Of a stretch of DNA of 64,000 nt, positions 1-11,288 are shown one piece after another. The DNA is from Dioctria linearis (lineage: Eukaryota > Arthropoda > Insecta > Diptera > Asilidae). How positions within the stretch are numbered: the stretch's first letter is position 1; the number at the start of each line of letters is the position of its first letter. A program made the translations under genes and the position numbers. The stretch spans positions 105,406,694-105,470,693 of the forward strand of contig OZ005740.1 of NCBI GenBank assembly GCA_963930735.1. The letters run 5' to 3'. The notes beneath the pieces are model-generated. The model worked only from the letters and a program-made list of their open reading frames with translations. It did no database searches and was not told the DNA's origin.

Positions 1-735
1 AAATTATTATCGCAACCAGTTATTGTGAACGAAAGTTCTATAGCAATTAAAACGCTCCATGATACAACGCAGGAATATTTACTGGCTTTGAAGAATCGTA
101 AGGTTTCCACCGCTGATTGGGATCCAATACTAATGCATCTGCTAATCAAGAAATTGGATCGAACTACACATCGTTTATACGAACAATCTCTAAGTCATCC
201 ACGAAATCTTCAATCTACGAAGAGCCTCTTATCATTTCTGGAGAATCGATTCCAATCTCTGGATGCACTCGGAAGCAAGTCAAAAATTCCAGGAAACTAC
301 AACATTAAACAAGGCACAACAAAACCTTTCACCTCTGCTGCTACAACTATAGCAAATTGCATATCATGCAAGGGAAACCACGCACTATTCTCGTGTAAGG
401 ACTTTCTTCCACTATCACCATCAAACCGGCTAGCTCTCGTCAAAAAACATAATTTGTGTATCAACTCTCTGAGACCAGGCCATTCATCACAGCAGTGCAC
501 ATTGAGAAGCTGTACAAAATGTACTCGAAAACACAACACTCTGTTACATATCGAGACATATTCAGCCTCATCTCAGTCACTTCCAAAAGTATTTCCACAA
601 TCACCAACGAAATGTGAAGTTAACGACAGACCAACAACATTAACCGCACAAACAGCCACAGGACAACAAAATTACATTCTATTGAGTACAATTCTCGTGA
701 ATTTAGTTGACAGTAAAGGAATGAGCGGAATGCAG
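1..735 (+). pseudogene. gag: BEL gag, C-terminal part (copy 1)
   Basis: The frame is open from base 1, so the true start is upstream; it corresponds to the second half of the full gag at 8933. The visible part contains the end of the capsid-like region and, from about 358 to 530, a cysteine/histidine array (C-x2-C, then a GH-containing knuckle, then C-x2-C followed by KHNTLLH) typical of BEL/Pao Gag, which packages element RNA. Around 725-745 the reading frame shifts before the protease motif, so Gag and protease are no longer in one frame as is usual in this family. The gag frame then runs on without meaning to a stop at 787-789. Confidence 0.85.
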
Positions 736-1342
736 AGCAGTACTGGACTCCGGATCCCAGATTACTTTCATAACCGAAAGAATGATTAAAAAACTTGGCC
801 TGACTGGTACTTCTCAACAGATGCAGATACAAGGCACTGGACAAACAAAACAGCATACACAACGAAGAGTAAATATGCTCTTACAGTCAAAATGGAATGG
901 GTTTGCTACTAGGATAGAGGCCTTCGTTCTGCCACAAATCATAGCACCTCAACCTACTCAAGAAATAAGTACAGATTCCTGGGCGATACCAAAAAATATA
1001 AAATTTTCCGATCCCAACTTCAACAATCCATCTCGTATAGACGTACTGCTGGGAGCAGAATTCTACCATGACCTGTTATGTATAGGCCAAATAAAGTTGT
1101 GCGAAAACTTACCAACCCTCCAGAATACTGTATTTGGCTGGATAGTAGCCGGAAGGGTCGGTGGAAGACACTTAGACAAGGCCACCTGTGGGGTTTGCAG
1201 TGAAGATGAAGCGTTTGACATAGAAAGGTTTTGGAGACTGGAGGAAGTTGACACTACGTCTCAAACACACTCACCAGAGCAAGCACGATGTGAGAATCAT
1301 TTCAACCAAACTGTGAAAAAGACCCTACGGGACGATTCGTAG
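736..1342 (+). pseudogene. BEL aspartic protease region (copy 1)
   Basis: The catalytic D-S-G motif is at 746-754, in the frame that stays open to a stop at about 1340. Downstream are the segments IDVLLGAEFYHDLLC and NTVFGWIVAGRV, characteristic of the BEL/Pao protease-associated region between gag and RT. The protease would cleave the Gag-Pol polyprotein. A frameshift separates it from gag on the left, and another near 1315 separates it from the RT frame on the right, so no polyprotein can be made without shifting. Confidence 0.82.
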
Positions 1343-2240
1343 TGCGCCTACCATTTAATCAAGCCACTGACATGCTAGGGGAGTCCATGGATATCGCTCT
1401 ACGAAGACGAAGACTCCTGTCGCTAGAACGAAGACTTGCCAGACACAATGATGTTAAATCACAATACGTGGAATTCATGAATGAATATATCAAGCTCGGC
1501 CACATGCAAGAAATTGACGAAAGAACTATTCAGCATCCATACTACTTTCTTCCTCATCATAGCGTTATCAAATCCGACAGCCTAACGACCAAACTAAGGG
1601 TTGTCTTTGATGCATCTGCCAAAACTTCCACGAACGTATCGCTGAATGATGTCTTAGCAACAGGACCGACTATACAGGACGAACTCTTTTCAATCTTGCT
1701 GCGATTCAGATTGCCCAAATTCGTCTTCACAGCTGACATCGAGAAGATGTACCGCCAGGTCCTACTCAATGAAGAAGATCGTCGATTTCAGTTAATCATA
1801 TGGAGAAGTGACTCGAATGCCCCACTGAAATTCTATCAGTTGAACACAGTGACCTATGGAACAACAACAGCTCCATTCCTAGCCACAAGATATCTAAAAA
1901 GGTTGGCACAGGAAGATGGCAAGGATTATCCTACAGCTTCGGAGGTAATTCAGCGCGATTTATACGTAGATGATGACATGACAGGGTCCAATTGCATAGC
2001 CACAGCCATTGACACTCAAAGACAACTGATTGCTTTACTCCAGATAGGCGGATTCAAGAGTCGAAAGTGGTGTGCTTACTTCAAAACATTTCGCGAGAAG
2101 ATACTGCTATTCAATTGGACTTCAATGATGAAGTTGAAGAGCATATCAAAACCCTGGGCTTAAGATGGATACCAAAAAATGATGTCTTCTGCATTAAAAC
2201 CAATTGGACTAAAACAGATCGAGTGACAAAAAGACTCATA
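1318..2240 (+). pseudogene. BEL reverse transcriptase (copy 1)
   Basis: RT fingers and palm are recognisable: YFLPHHSVIKSDS, KLRVVFDASAKT, FVFTADIEKMYRQ with the first catalytic aspartate, and the YVDD box at about 1963-1974. The frame is open from about 1318 to a stop at 2163. The thumb/connection part continues in another frame up to an in-frame stop at about 2240, just before FDPLGIMGP. Copy 2 has F where this copy has L immediately before the YVDD. The frameshift at about 2100-2163 is shared with copy 2, so it predates the duplication. Confidence 0.88.
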
Positions 2241-3505
2241 TAATCGGACATAGCTCACTTGTTCGACCCGCTCGGAATCATGGGGCCAGTTGTCGTTACC
2301 GCCAAAATGTTCCTTCTACAATTATGGAATCTTAAACTTGACTGGAATGCCGCAGTCCCATCAGAGCTTCATACAAGATGGATCAGATTTCGTGAAGGGC
2401 TGCAATTATTGAATGACATAAAAATCCAAACACACGTGTTCAGCCAAGAATGCCCAAGATCCACACAAAAACATGCATTTGCAGATGCTTCTGAAAGGGC
2501 ATACGGAGGAGCCGTTTATATACGTTCTGTCAATAGTCATAAAAGTATCGTAGTGAGGCTACTCTGCGCTAAGTCGAGAGTAGCTCCAACTAAGCAACTC
2601 ACGCTACCTAGACTTGAATTATGTGCCGCGAAGCTTACTGCTGAGCTTACCAAGCGCGCAATGAAAGATCTCAAAATGGCAGATGCCGTGACGTTCTACT
2701 GGACAGATTCGGAGATAGTTCTAGCCTGGATAAACTCTAGATCGTCGTCATTTCAAATATTCGGCGCCAATCGAATTGCTTCTATACACGAACTGTCATC
2801 ACCCCAACAATGGAGGCATGTAAATTCAAAGGAAAATCCTGCCGATATCCTATCCCGTGGTATTGCTCCAGAAAAATTAGAAGGCTGCAATCTCTGGTTT
2901 TATGGACCTCCCTTCCTACATGGTAAAGAATCAATATGGCCAAAACCATATAAAACAGGCTCAGAATGTGAGCTTGAAAGGAAACGCACTGCAATCCCAG
3001 TAACAATCGAAAACAGCATTCCACATTTCGTATATCATATAAATCACCAAAATTCCTTCAAAAAATTGCAACGGATCACGGCTTACGTTCTACGTTTCAT
3101 AGATATGACCAGAAATAAAGGCAAAACTAACCTAAATAAGAGGTGTGCATTGACAAGCCTAGAATTAGATAAGGGATTACTCACCATAATTAAGATCATG
3201 CAAGAGGAAAATTTCAAAGATGATCGATCTCAGCTACAAAAATTAACGGAGCTAAATAAATCCAGCCCACTTATTAGCCTTGCTCCATTTTTAGACGATC
3301 AGGGAGTCATTCGAGTCGGAGGAAGATTAGAAGCATCATCCCTGTCATATGATGCCAAGCATCCCATGCTCTTTCCCTATAATCATCCATTTACAAAACT
3401 TTTAATGACCGACATCCACAGGAATCATCGTCATGTCGGCCCACAAGTTCTCCTGGCAATAACCAGGCAACAGTTCTGGCCAATAAAAGGGAAAACCATC
3501 GCACG
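2241..3505 (+). pseudogene. BEL connection, RNase H and integrase zinc-binding region (copy 1)
   Basis: The frame opens with FDPLGIMGPVVVTAK, the BEL post-RT segment. The RNase H fold follows with HAFADASERAYGGAVY (first acidic residue), LPRLELCAAKL (glutamate) and WTDSEIVLAWI (aspartate). The end has a histidine pair, HRNHRHVGPQ, that starts the integrase HHCC zinc-binding module. The two cysteines of that module (QNCVRC) lie just beyond an in-frame TGA at 3507-3509. Only two residues in the track of this region differ from copy 2 (K/E and F/S). Confidence 0.87.
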
Positions 3506-4409
3506 CTGAATAGTGCAAAACTGTGTCCGATGTTTCAGAAGCAATCCGAAATTGCGAACACAGTTAATGGGGAATCTTCCAGCTACCCGAATACAACCGG
3601 CACGACCCTTTACTAATTCAGGTGTGGATTTCTGTGGGCCGATATGGACGCATTTTCATCTCAGAGGAAAGAAACCTCAAAAAAGTTATGTAGCAGTGTT
3701 TTGCTGCTTTGCCACCAAGGCAGTGCATTTGGAAGTAGTGAGTGATCTAACAACGAACGCATTTATTGGTGCTCTGAAACGTTTCATGGGCAGATGGGGG
3801 CACTGCCAGAAGTTATATTGCGATAATGCTACGAATTTTGTTGGCGCCAGAAACCAACTACAAGAACTACTGGATAGGATCTTCGCAGACAAGGCGAGAG
3901 AAGAGATCGAAACAGGGTGCAGCGCAAGCGGAATTGACTTCCATTTCATACCTGCACGAGCTCCCCATTTTAGAGGTCTATGGGAGGCAGCCGTTAAGTC
4001 AGCCAAATACCTACTCCAACGCAGCTTAGCTTCAGCTTCACTTACGTATGAAGAGCTGGAAACGGTCATGATTGAAATAGAAGAAATACTCAATTCCAGA
4101 CCAATTCCGTCCATGTCCTCTGATCCAAATGATTTCACGGCTTTGACCCCTGAACACTTCTTGATCGGTGAGCCCCTCACGGCCTCCATTGATCCCAGAT
4201 GTGAAGAAACAAGAATAAGTCTTCTCAAACGATGGAAACTAGTGACTCACATTAAACAGGAGTTCTGGAGGCGATGGTCAAGAGAATATCTCAACCAACT
4301 GCAGCATCGGGTTAAGTGGAAGCAAAGCTGCCAAAATGTCCAACCAGGTACTATCGTGATCATACAGGAGGATAACTTGCCAGGACTCAAATGACCGCTA
4401 GGAAGAATT
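3506..4409 (+). pseudogene. BEL integrase core, first of two tandem copies (copy 1)
   Basis: DDE integrase core: SGVDFCGPIW (first D), KLYCDNATNFVGA (second D) and GLWEAAVKSAK (E). Two substitutions set it apart. A serine codon found in the other two integrase copies is arginine at about 3875, and the glycine three residues before the catalytic glutamate is arginine (also in the 5163 copy, but not in copy 2). The frame ends at a TGA at 4392-4394, inside the C-terminal segment that normally continues into GRIVKTFKGNDG. The integrase would insert the cDNA into the genome. Confidence 0.88.
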
Positions 4410-5162
4410 GTGAAAACATTCAAGGGCAATGATGGTCTTGTCCGAGTAGCCGACGTTCGAACGGCATATAATACATTACGGCGACCAATACACAGGCTCG
4501 CTCCACTGCCTATAAAAGACGATAATGAAGATAGATCGGCTAGTCATGATGATCAGGACAGAGAAGGTCAAACTTCAAAACGACGAAACTCATCCCAATT
4601 AGCAGAAGCTTACGACAACTCTACATGCAGTAGCGGCGAGGTTCCAACAAAAAAGACACGTCACACGTATGGTTCCGCACTAACAACACTTCTCTTAACC
4701 TGTATGATTCTACCCATTATCAGAGGACAGCCTATTGAAACATCCCCTTTCACACCACAACCTGGGTTATATTTTGAGAATATCGGCACGACTAACATAA
4801 TATCAAATGAATGGAACCTTGTAGTCTATTATGAAATGGAGACATACTGGAACGATTTTCAAGCAATTATAAATAGCACCAAAACCCTAGATCACCTATG
4901 CACTGAGATAAATTTCCTCTTTGTGCTAAAACAGACGAGTTTGTGTGTCAAACTAGTTAACCAATTCAATCGTCTGCAAGAGGAAATTTCTACTGATAAT
5001 GAACTCCTACACGCCAAAACTAAATCTACTAGAACCAAGAGAGGTGCTGTTAATATCATTGGCAATGTGGCAAATGCCCTGTTCGGCGTACTGGACTCTG
5101 AATATGCAGCAGAGATGTCTAACACTATTGATGACATAAAGGAAAATGAAAACCGTCTCCTC
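4395..5162 (+). pseudogene. Integrase tail and truncated env-like region (first tandem copy)
   Basis: The sequence starts with the integrase C-terminal tail (VRVADVRTAYNTLRRPIHRL) and runs without a break into the env-like part: a hydrophobic stretch (ALTTLLLTCMILPII) that could act as signal peptide, then a putative surface domain and a basic RTKRG cleavage-like site. It stops abruptly at 5162, where the sequence jumps back to the integrase start at the duplication junction. The membrane anchor half of env is therefore missing from this sub-copy. Confidence 0.82.
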
Positions 5163-6067
5163 GCTGAATAGTGCAAAACTGTGTCCGATGTTTCAGAAGC
5201 AATCCGAAATTGCGAACACAGTTAATGGGGAATCTTCCAGCTACCCGAATACAACCGGCACGACCCTTTACTAATTCAGGTGTGGATTTCTGTGGGCCGA
5301 TATGGACGCATTTTCATCTCAGAGGAAAGAAACCTCAAAAAAGTTATGTAGCAGTGTTTTGCTGCTTTGCCACCAAGGCAGTGCATTTGGAAGTAGTGAG
5401 TGATCTAACAACGAACGCATTTATTGGTGCTCTGAAACGTTTCATGGGCAGATGGGGGCACTGCCAGAAGTTATATTGCGATAATGCTACGAATTTTGTT
5501 GGCGCCAGAAACCAACTACAAGAACTACTGGATAGCATCTTCGCAGACAAGGCGAGAGAAGAGATCGAAACAGGGTGCAGCGCAAGCGGAATTGACTTCC
5601 ATTTCATACCTGCACGAGCTCCCCATTTTAGAGGTCTATGGGAGGCAGCCGTTAAGTCAGCCAAATACCTACTCCAACGCAGCTTAGCTTCAGCTTCACT
5701 TACGTATGAAGAGCTGGAAACGGTCATGATTGAAATAGAAGAAATACTCAATTCCAGACCAATTCCGTCCATGTCCTCTGATCCAAATGATTTCACGGCT
5801 TTGACCCCTGAACACTTCTTGATCGGTGAGCCCCTCACGGCCTCCATTGATCCCAGATGTGAAGAAACAAGAATAAGTCTTCTCAAACGATGGAAACTAG
5901 TGACTCACATTAAACAGGAGTTCTGGAGGCGATGGTCAAGAGAATATCTCAACCAACTGCAGCATCGGGTTAAGTGGAAGCAAAGCTGCCAAAATGTCCA
6001 ACCAGGTACTATCGTGATCATACAGGAGGATAACTTGCCAGGACTCAAATGACCGCTAGGAAGAATT
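5163..6067 (+). pseudogene. BEL integrase core, second tandem copy (copy 1)
   Basis: Same DDE core as at 3506 with the same in-frame stop at 6050-6052. It keeps the serine codon (about 5533) that the first sub-copy changed, but shares with it the glycine-to-arginine change next to the catalytic glutamate. This pattern gives the order of events: element duplication, then the glycine change, then the internal duplication, then the serine change. Confidence 0.87.
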
Positions 6068-6988
6068 GTGAAAACATTCAAGGGCAATGATGGTCTTGTC
6101 CGAGTAGCCGACGTTCGAACGGCATATAATACATTACGGCGACCAATACACAGGCTCGCTCCACTGCCTATAAAAGACGATAATGAAGATAGATCGGCTA
6201 GTCATGATGATCAGGACAGAGAAGGTCAAACTTCAAAACGACGAAACTCATCCCAATTAGCAGAAGCTTACGACAACTCTACATGCAGTAGCGGCGAGGT
6301 TCCAACAAAAAAGACACGTCACACGTATGGTTCCGCACTAACAACACTTCTCTTAACCTGTATGATTCTACCCATTATCAGAGGACAGCCTATTGAAACA
6401 TCCCCTTTCACACCACAACCTGGGTTATATTTTGAGAATATCGGCACGACTAACATAATATCAAATGAATGGAACCTTGTAGTCTATTATGAAATGGAGA
6501 CATACTGGAACGATTTTCAAGCAATTATAAATAGCACCAAAACCCTAGATCACCTATGCACTGAGATAAATTTCCTCTTTGTGCTAAAACAGACGAGTTT
6601 GTGTGTCAAACTAGTTAACCAATTCAATCGTCTGCAAGAGGAAATTTCTACTGATAATGAACTCCTACACGCCAAAACTAAATCTACTAGAACCAAGAGA
6701 GGTGCTGTTAATATCATTGGCAATGTGGCAAATGCCCTGTTCGGCGTACTGGACTCTGAATATGCAGCAGAGATGTCTAACACTATTGATGACATAAAGG
6801 AAAATGAAAACCGTCTCCTCACACTAATAAAAAATCAGACGTCTTTGATAGACTCCACAATAAATATAATGAAAGCTGATCAAGAAAGTGTTGACAGAAA
6901 GTTCCAAGAAATAGATGATCACCTTGACCAGATAAACCTGCGCATAAATAATATCAGTGAAGGACTGCATCAGCAGAAAGCGATGTAA
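6053..6988 (+). pseudogene. env: Integrase tail plus env-like surface/fusion region (copy 1)
   Basis: One 306-residue frame runs from the integrase tail into an env-like protein without its own start codon near the signal-like hydrophobic stretch (ALTTLLLTCMILPII). A dibasic furin-like site, STRTKRG, is followed by a glycine/alanine-rich hydrophobic stretch (AVNIIGNVANALFGVL) resembling the fusion peptide of insect errantivirus and baculovirus F-type envelope proteins. Heptad-like sequence with N-glycosylation sites (NQTS, NNIS) follows. A TAA at 6986-6988 interrupts the frame; the same frame continues at 7007. Family assignment beyond 'F-like env' is inference. Confidence 0.75.
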
Positions 6989-8122
6989 CTGTTTTCTTCA
7001 TTAGCAATGGAACTGACTCTGATGACGTTAAACTTTCAAAAAACACAATCAGCAATAAAAGACACTATCACCGACACCCCCCATGGAAGGATTAATCACA
7101 TGCTCCTGTCCCCAAGGCAATTAGCTCAAGAGTTTACTATCATCAAGGCCCATTTACCCACATCTCTTCAATTACCAGCATCCCAGGATTCTATACTACA
7201 GTTCTATCACTTGATGACAATAGAGGGCCGAGTCGTTGAAAATTATGTTATCTTTCGATTGAGACTGCCTCTCGTAAACTTAGAGAAATTCGAATTATTC
7301 CGAGTCACTCCCATTCCAGCATTGATCAATGGAACACTTGTTGCAATTAACCCAGCATCAGAGTTTCTAGCAATTAATCTGCATCGAGATCAATATTACC
7401 CATTGACTAAGCAACAACAATCGTCGTGTCTACAAACTGATGAAACTATCTATATATGCAAGCAGCTGCATCCAATCTATCGAAGAGGAGCAAATGTTAG
7501 CCTGTGCGAAATTGAACTGTTTCATCACAGGAAAATCTCACCTACATGCGATCTCAGAAGAACCAACAGTGACCCAGTATGGATACAGTTATTCCACCCA
7601 AATCAATGGATCTACGCTTTCAAGGAGAAGACTACAGTCAACGTCGTATGTGGAAATGATGTATCTCAAATGTCAATCGAAGGTTCCGGTCTCTTGAAAC
7701 TTCAAGCAATCTGTGTTATCAGGCAAGAATTCTTGACGATCCAAGGGCATCATGTATATCCATCTACCAGCAAGTTGTCCTACACATGTGTCGGAAGTAT
7801 TCCCAAACCCATAAACCTCGATCATCTTCCAATGATACAACACAATGCCATAGCGTATCACGCTAAATTAGCAGAATTGAGAGCCCTTCAGAAGGAAGTT
7901 CAAATGCAGGATATAAGAGAACTCCCAAATAAATTTCACGCACACCACGTCCATCACTACACGGTAGGATATCTAACACTGTCCCTGGTAATCATTATTA
8001 CAATTTTTGGAATCATTTGGAGATGCAAAACAACTAAATCATGCTGCAATACATCTAAGCCACCTAAACCCAGCCCGAGACGAGTTATAACCCCGGACTT
8101 CAGGGTAAACATTCACAGTTGA
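6989..8122 (+). pseudogene. env: Env-like C-terminal half with membrane anchor (copy 1)
   Basis: A 371-residue open frame continues the env-like protein in the same frame as the preceding segment. It has a cysteine-containing ectodomain and, near the C-terminus, one strong membrane-spanning stretch (YLTLSLVIIITIFGIIW) followed by a basic, cysteine-rich tail. A related, more decayed version lies at 43110-44060 on the minus strand. The stop at 8122 is about 27 bp before the LTR, as expected for the last reading frame of an env-bearing LTR element. Confidence 0.77.
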
Positions 8123-8136
8123 ACAAGGTATGTTCA

Positions 8137-8149
8137 ACGCGGGGGAGTA
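8137..8149 (+). other. Polypurine tract of BEL copy 1
   Basis: Purine-rich run CGCGGGGGAGTA directly before the LTR start TGTTATGACC, in the position of the plus-strand primer. The same run precedes the LTR at 16438. Confidence 0.75.
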
Positions 8150-8726
8150 TGTTATGACCCAGATCATAATTATTAAGTTAAAAATTAAATTAGCATTACT
8201 AATTTAAGATAGTCAAATTCAGTATAATCATGATAAACCAAGAATTTCATTTAATCTAGCGTAAGCATTTTAAAGGGTTATTATTCTTAAGTTTATTGAA
8301 CCAGCGATCATAATTCACCACCGTGAGCAGTGCCAATTTCCATTTTTTTGCTTTACATGCAGTTTTTACCATATTCACGCCAGGGGAATAACTGCTGGGT
8401 CAGCATTCTCACTGCGGTAAATTATTAATCGCTCAAGTCGATGAACCCTGTTTCTTACAGGTCAATTTGTGAATTGATTTATTAATATTGATTACGCGCG
8501 TTGAATTTTGTTATAAATATATTGAATGAAATAAATAATAAAATCAGTTTTGTTATAATCGACAATCAGTGCGTTTCCATTAATTCAAGTCAGAACGGTC
8601 AGCTTTTCAACCATTCCCCATTATTTTGAGTATCGATACAAGCATCGATATTCAATTCTACAGCGGTCTGGATTGTGCATCTAGCCCTATACATCTCAGT
8701 TAAAGCAAAAGAGCTTTAACTTAAAC
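8150..8726 (+). repeat. BEL LTR shared by copies 1 and 2
   Basis: 577 bp, starting TGTTATGACCCAG and ending CTTAAC TTAAAC; it is the 3' LTR of copy 1 and the 5' LTR of copy 2. It aligns end to end without gaps to 16438-17014, with 19 substitutions by my count (about 3.3%), nearly all after the first 80 bp. The internal regions of the two elements are far more alike. The end is set by where the two LTR copies stop matching; the usual CA ending is not seen in either. Confidence 0.88.
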
Positions 8727-8932
8727 TTTGGTGACCCCGACGTGATTCAAGTGCATCACTTGAATCACACATTCATTGTGGTTGTAACTGAAGCGCTTAT
8801 TTCCGCCAAAAGGAATACTTATCATCGCCTTTGAAGGAAGATTTCATTTGACTTCCCATCACAAAGTGAGATTACAAGTGAGATTGAGTGAAAATCTTAT
8901 TAACACGAAAACCTCCATAACTTAACAAAAGT
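8727..8932 (+). other. BEL copy 2 leader
   Basis: About 200 bp between LTR and the gag start codon, containing the PBS and no reading frame of note. It would hold the packaging signals of the element RNA. Confidence 0.6.
8729..8747 (+). other. Probable primer-binding site of BEL copy 2
   Basis: TGGTGACCCCGACGTGATT begins two bases after the LTR end and has the TGG start expected of a tRNA 3' end complement. I do not assign the tRNA. Copy 1 does not show its PBS because its left end is outside the window. Confidence 0.6.
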
Positions 8933-10690
8933 ATGGAAGCACTGTTCAAGGAACAAAATCTGAACGGAGATGAGGTTGAAGCAATAATCTCGAATTATAA
9001 GAAAGACTCGGTCGACAGGAAAACCTTTCCATATTATGAGGAACGACTTAGGCGTCTCGAAGAACGTTGGTCCTTGTTTGATGCTACAGACACCAAGATA
9101 CGAGCATTACAGAATGTACCCAGAGATCATGCCTACTTCACGAATGATTACTATAACGCCATCTTAACCATCTTCAACAAGTATAAAAACCATTTCACCA
9201 GCCAAATTAAATTATTCAACAAGGCCACCACTAAAGAGGTCATAGCTGGTACAAGTGACAACGCCCATAACCAAGATGCCACAGATCCAAAACAGCAAAG
9301 GTCTGATGACACCGATGCTCAGGAAGAGCGTCGTAGAACTACAGAGATTCAATCAAACCCACAACAGCAAATGATTCGAGCAATAAGACGACAAGGCGAA
9401 GTCATCAAGGCACTTCGTCGGCTCATTGCAGGAATGAAAATGGATGAGGATCAACAGAATAAAAATTATTATGACCAGAAGATAAGCAGGTTAAATCAAC
9501 ATTGGTTGCAGATCGAAAATATAAACCAGAATATCTGGGAATTAGCCGAAGATCCAATTCAAATGGGTTACAATGTTGATGAGTCTGTGCAATTAGAAGA
9601 AGAGGTACAAGATCAACTTGTATATCTATCCGACAAACGGGATAAATTAACAACTTCTAGTACAACAATCAACAATAACACCATGATGAAACTACCACAA
9701 ATAGTCCTTCCAAAATTTGATGGAGACTATTTAAAATGGCGTCAGTTTTATGATCTGTTTAACCAAATGGTTCACAAACAATCAATGGCCGATCGCCAAA
9801 AAATGTGGCTTAAAAGAAACTTGTCTGGGGAAGATGAAAGGTTAATACGTCATTTAACCTTGTCAGATGAAAATTACACCGCTGCTTGGGACATGTTAAA
9901 GGATCGCTATGAGAACACCAGATTGTTAGTCACAGCTCTACTCAACAAATTATTATCGCAACCAGTTATTGTGAACGAAAGTTCTATAGCAATTAAAACG
10001 CTCCATGATACATCGCAGGAATTTTTACTGGCTTTGAAGAATCGTAAGGTTTCCACCGCTGATTGGGATCCAATACTAATGCATCTGCTAATCAAGAAAT
10101 TGGATCGAACTACACATCGTTTATACGAACAATCTCTAAGTCATCCACGAAATCTTCAATCTACGAAGAGCCTCTTATCATTTCTGGAGAATCGATTCCA
10201 ATCTCTGGATGCACTCGGAAGCAAGTCAAAAATTCCAGGAAACTACAACATTAAACAAGGCACAACAAAACCTTTCACCTCTGCTGCTACAACTATAGCA
10301 AATTGCATATCATGCAAGGGAAACCACGCACTATTCTCGTGTAAGGACTTTCTTCCACTATCACCATCAAACCGGCTAGCTCTCGTCAAAAAACATAATT
10401 TGTGTATCAACTCTCTGAGACCAGGCCATTCATCACAGCAGTGCACATTGAGAAGCTGTACAAAATGTACTCGAAAACACAACACTCTGTTACATATCGA
10501 GACATATTCAGCCTCATCTCAGTCACTTCCAAAAGTATTTCCACAATCACCAACGAAATGTGAAGTTAACGACAGACCAACAACATTAACCGCACAAACA
10601 GCCACAGGACAACAAAATTACATTCTATTGAGTACAATTCTCGTGAATTTAGTTGACAGTAAAGGAATGAGCGGAATGCAGAGCCGTACT
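8933..10690 (+). pseudogene. gag: BEL gag (copy 2)
   Basis: The start ATG at 8933 opens a frame of 592 codons to 10711. The N-terminal half is charged and helical; from about 9690 (LPQIVLPKFDGDYLKW) comes the DUF1759-like capsid region typical of BEL/Pao Gag; the C-terminal part (about 10304-10480) has the cysteine/histidine array with GH and KHNTLLH. Gag forms the particle and binds element RNA. The last 10-20 codons before 10711 are out of register with the protease, whose D-S-G motif lies at 10692-10700 in another frame, so a frameshift sits at about 10670-10690. The gag part itself is unbroken. Confidence 0.87.
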
Positions 10691-11288
10691 GGACTCCGGA
10701 TCCCAGATTAATTTCATAACCGAAAGAATGATTAAAAAACTTGGCCTGACTGGTACTTCTCAACAGATGCAGATACAAGGCACTGGACAAACAAAACAGC
10801 ATACACAACGAAGAGTAAATATGCTCTTACAGTCAAAATGGAATGGGTTTGCTACTAGGATAGAGGCCTTCGTTCTGCCACAAATCATAGCACCTCAACC
10901 TACTCAAGAAATAAGTACAGATTCCTGGGCGATACCAAAAAATATAAAATTTGCCGATCCCAACTTCAACAATCCATCTCGTATAGACGTACTGCTGGGA
11001 GCAGAATTCTACCATGACCTGTTATGTATAGGCCAAATAAAGTTGTGCGAAAACTTACCAACCCTCCAGAATACTGTATTTGGCTGGATAGTAGCCGGAA
11101 GGGTCGGTGGAAGACACTTAGACAAGGCCACCTGTGGGGTTTGCAGTGAAGATGAAGCGTTTGACATAGAAAGGTTTTGGAGACTGGAGGAAGTTGACAC
11201 TACGTCTCAAACACACTCACCAGAGCAAGCACGATGTGAGAATCATTTCAACCAAACTGTGAAAAAGACCCTACGGGACGATTCGTAG
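10682..11288 (+). pseudogene. BEL aspartic protease region (copy 2)
   Basis: D-S-G at 10692-10700 followed by SQINFITERMI, then IDVLLGAEFYHDLLC and TVFGWIVAGRV. Compared with copy 1, the residue after the DSGSQI is N rather than T, and F rather than A is seen in copy 1 in KFSDPNF/KFADPNF. The frame ends at 11288; RT continues in a different frame. Confidence 0.82.

Larger units (their letters stand above)
3505..6820 (+). repeat. 1,658-bp tandem duplication inside BEL copy 1
   Basis: Bases 3505-5162 and 5163-6820 are nearly identical; offset is exactly 1,658 bp from integrase start to integrase start. The junction joins the env segment ending CCGTCTCCTC to GCTGAATAGTGC of the integrase start, with at most one base of shared sequence, so it is not homology-driven. 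Copy 2 of the element has a single copy, so the event is specific to copy 1. Confidence 0.92.
1..8726 (+). mobile_element. BEL/Pao LTR retrotransposon with env-like region, copy 1 (5' end outside window)
   Basis: Order of domains is gag, aspartic protease, reverse transcriptase, RNase H, integrase and an env-like region, then a 577-bp LTR. This order and the protein motifs (BEL-type Gag cysteine array, YVDD, integrase of the LWEAAVKS type) identify BEL/Pao. The left end, including the 5' LTR and the first half of gag, lies before base 1. The coding region is broken by several frameshifts and in-frame stops, so the element is a fossil. It is internally rearranged: 3505-5162 is repeated directly at 5163-6820. 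It joins copy 2 through the shared LTR 8150-8726. By eye it differs from copy 2 at only about 16 internal positions, and both carry the same stops. Confidence 0.93.

Noticed and set aside
3686..4228. 180-codon minus-strand frame opposite the BEL integrase (also opposite the two other copies)
   Set aside because: Exact shadow of the integrase coding strand, present in each copy; no motif of its own.
10700..10711. Extra stop in copy 2 gag compared with copy 1
   Set aside because: The protease motif is already in another frame there, so this stop is beyond the meaningful gag frame.
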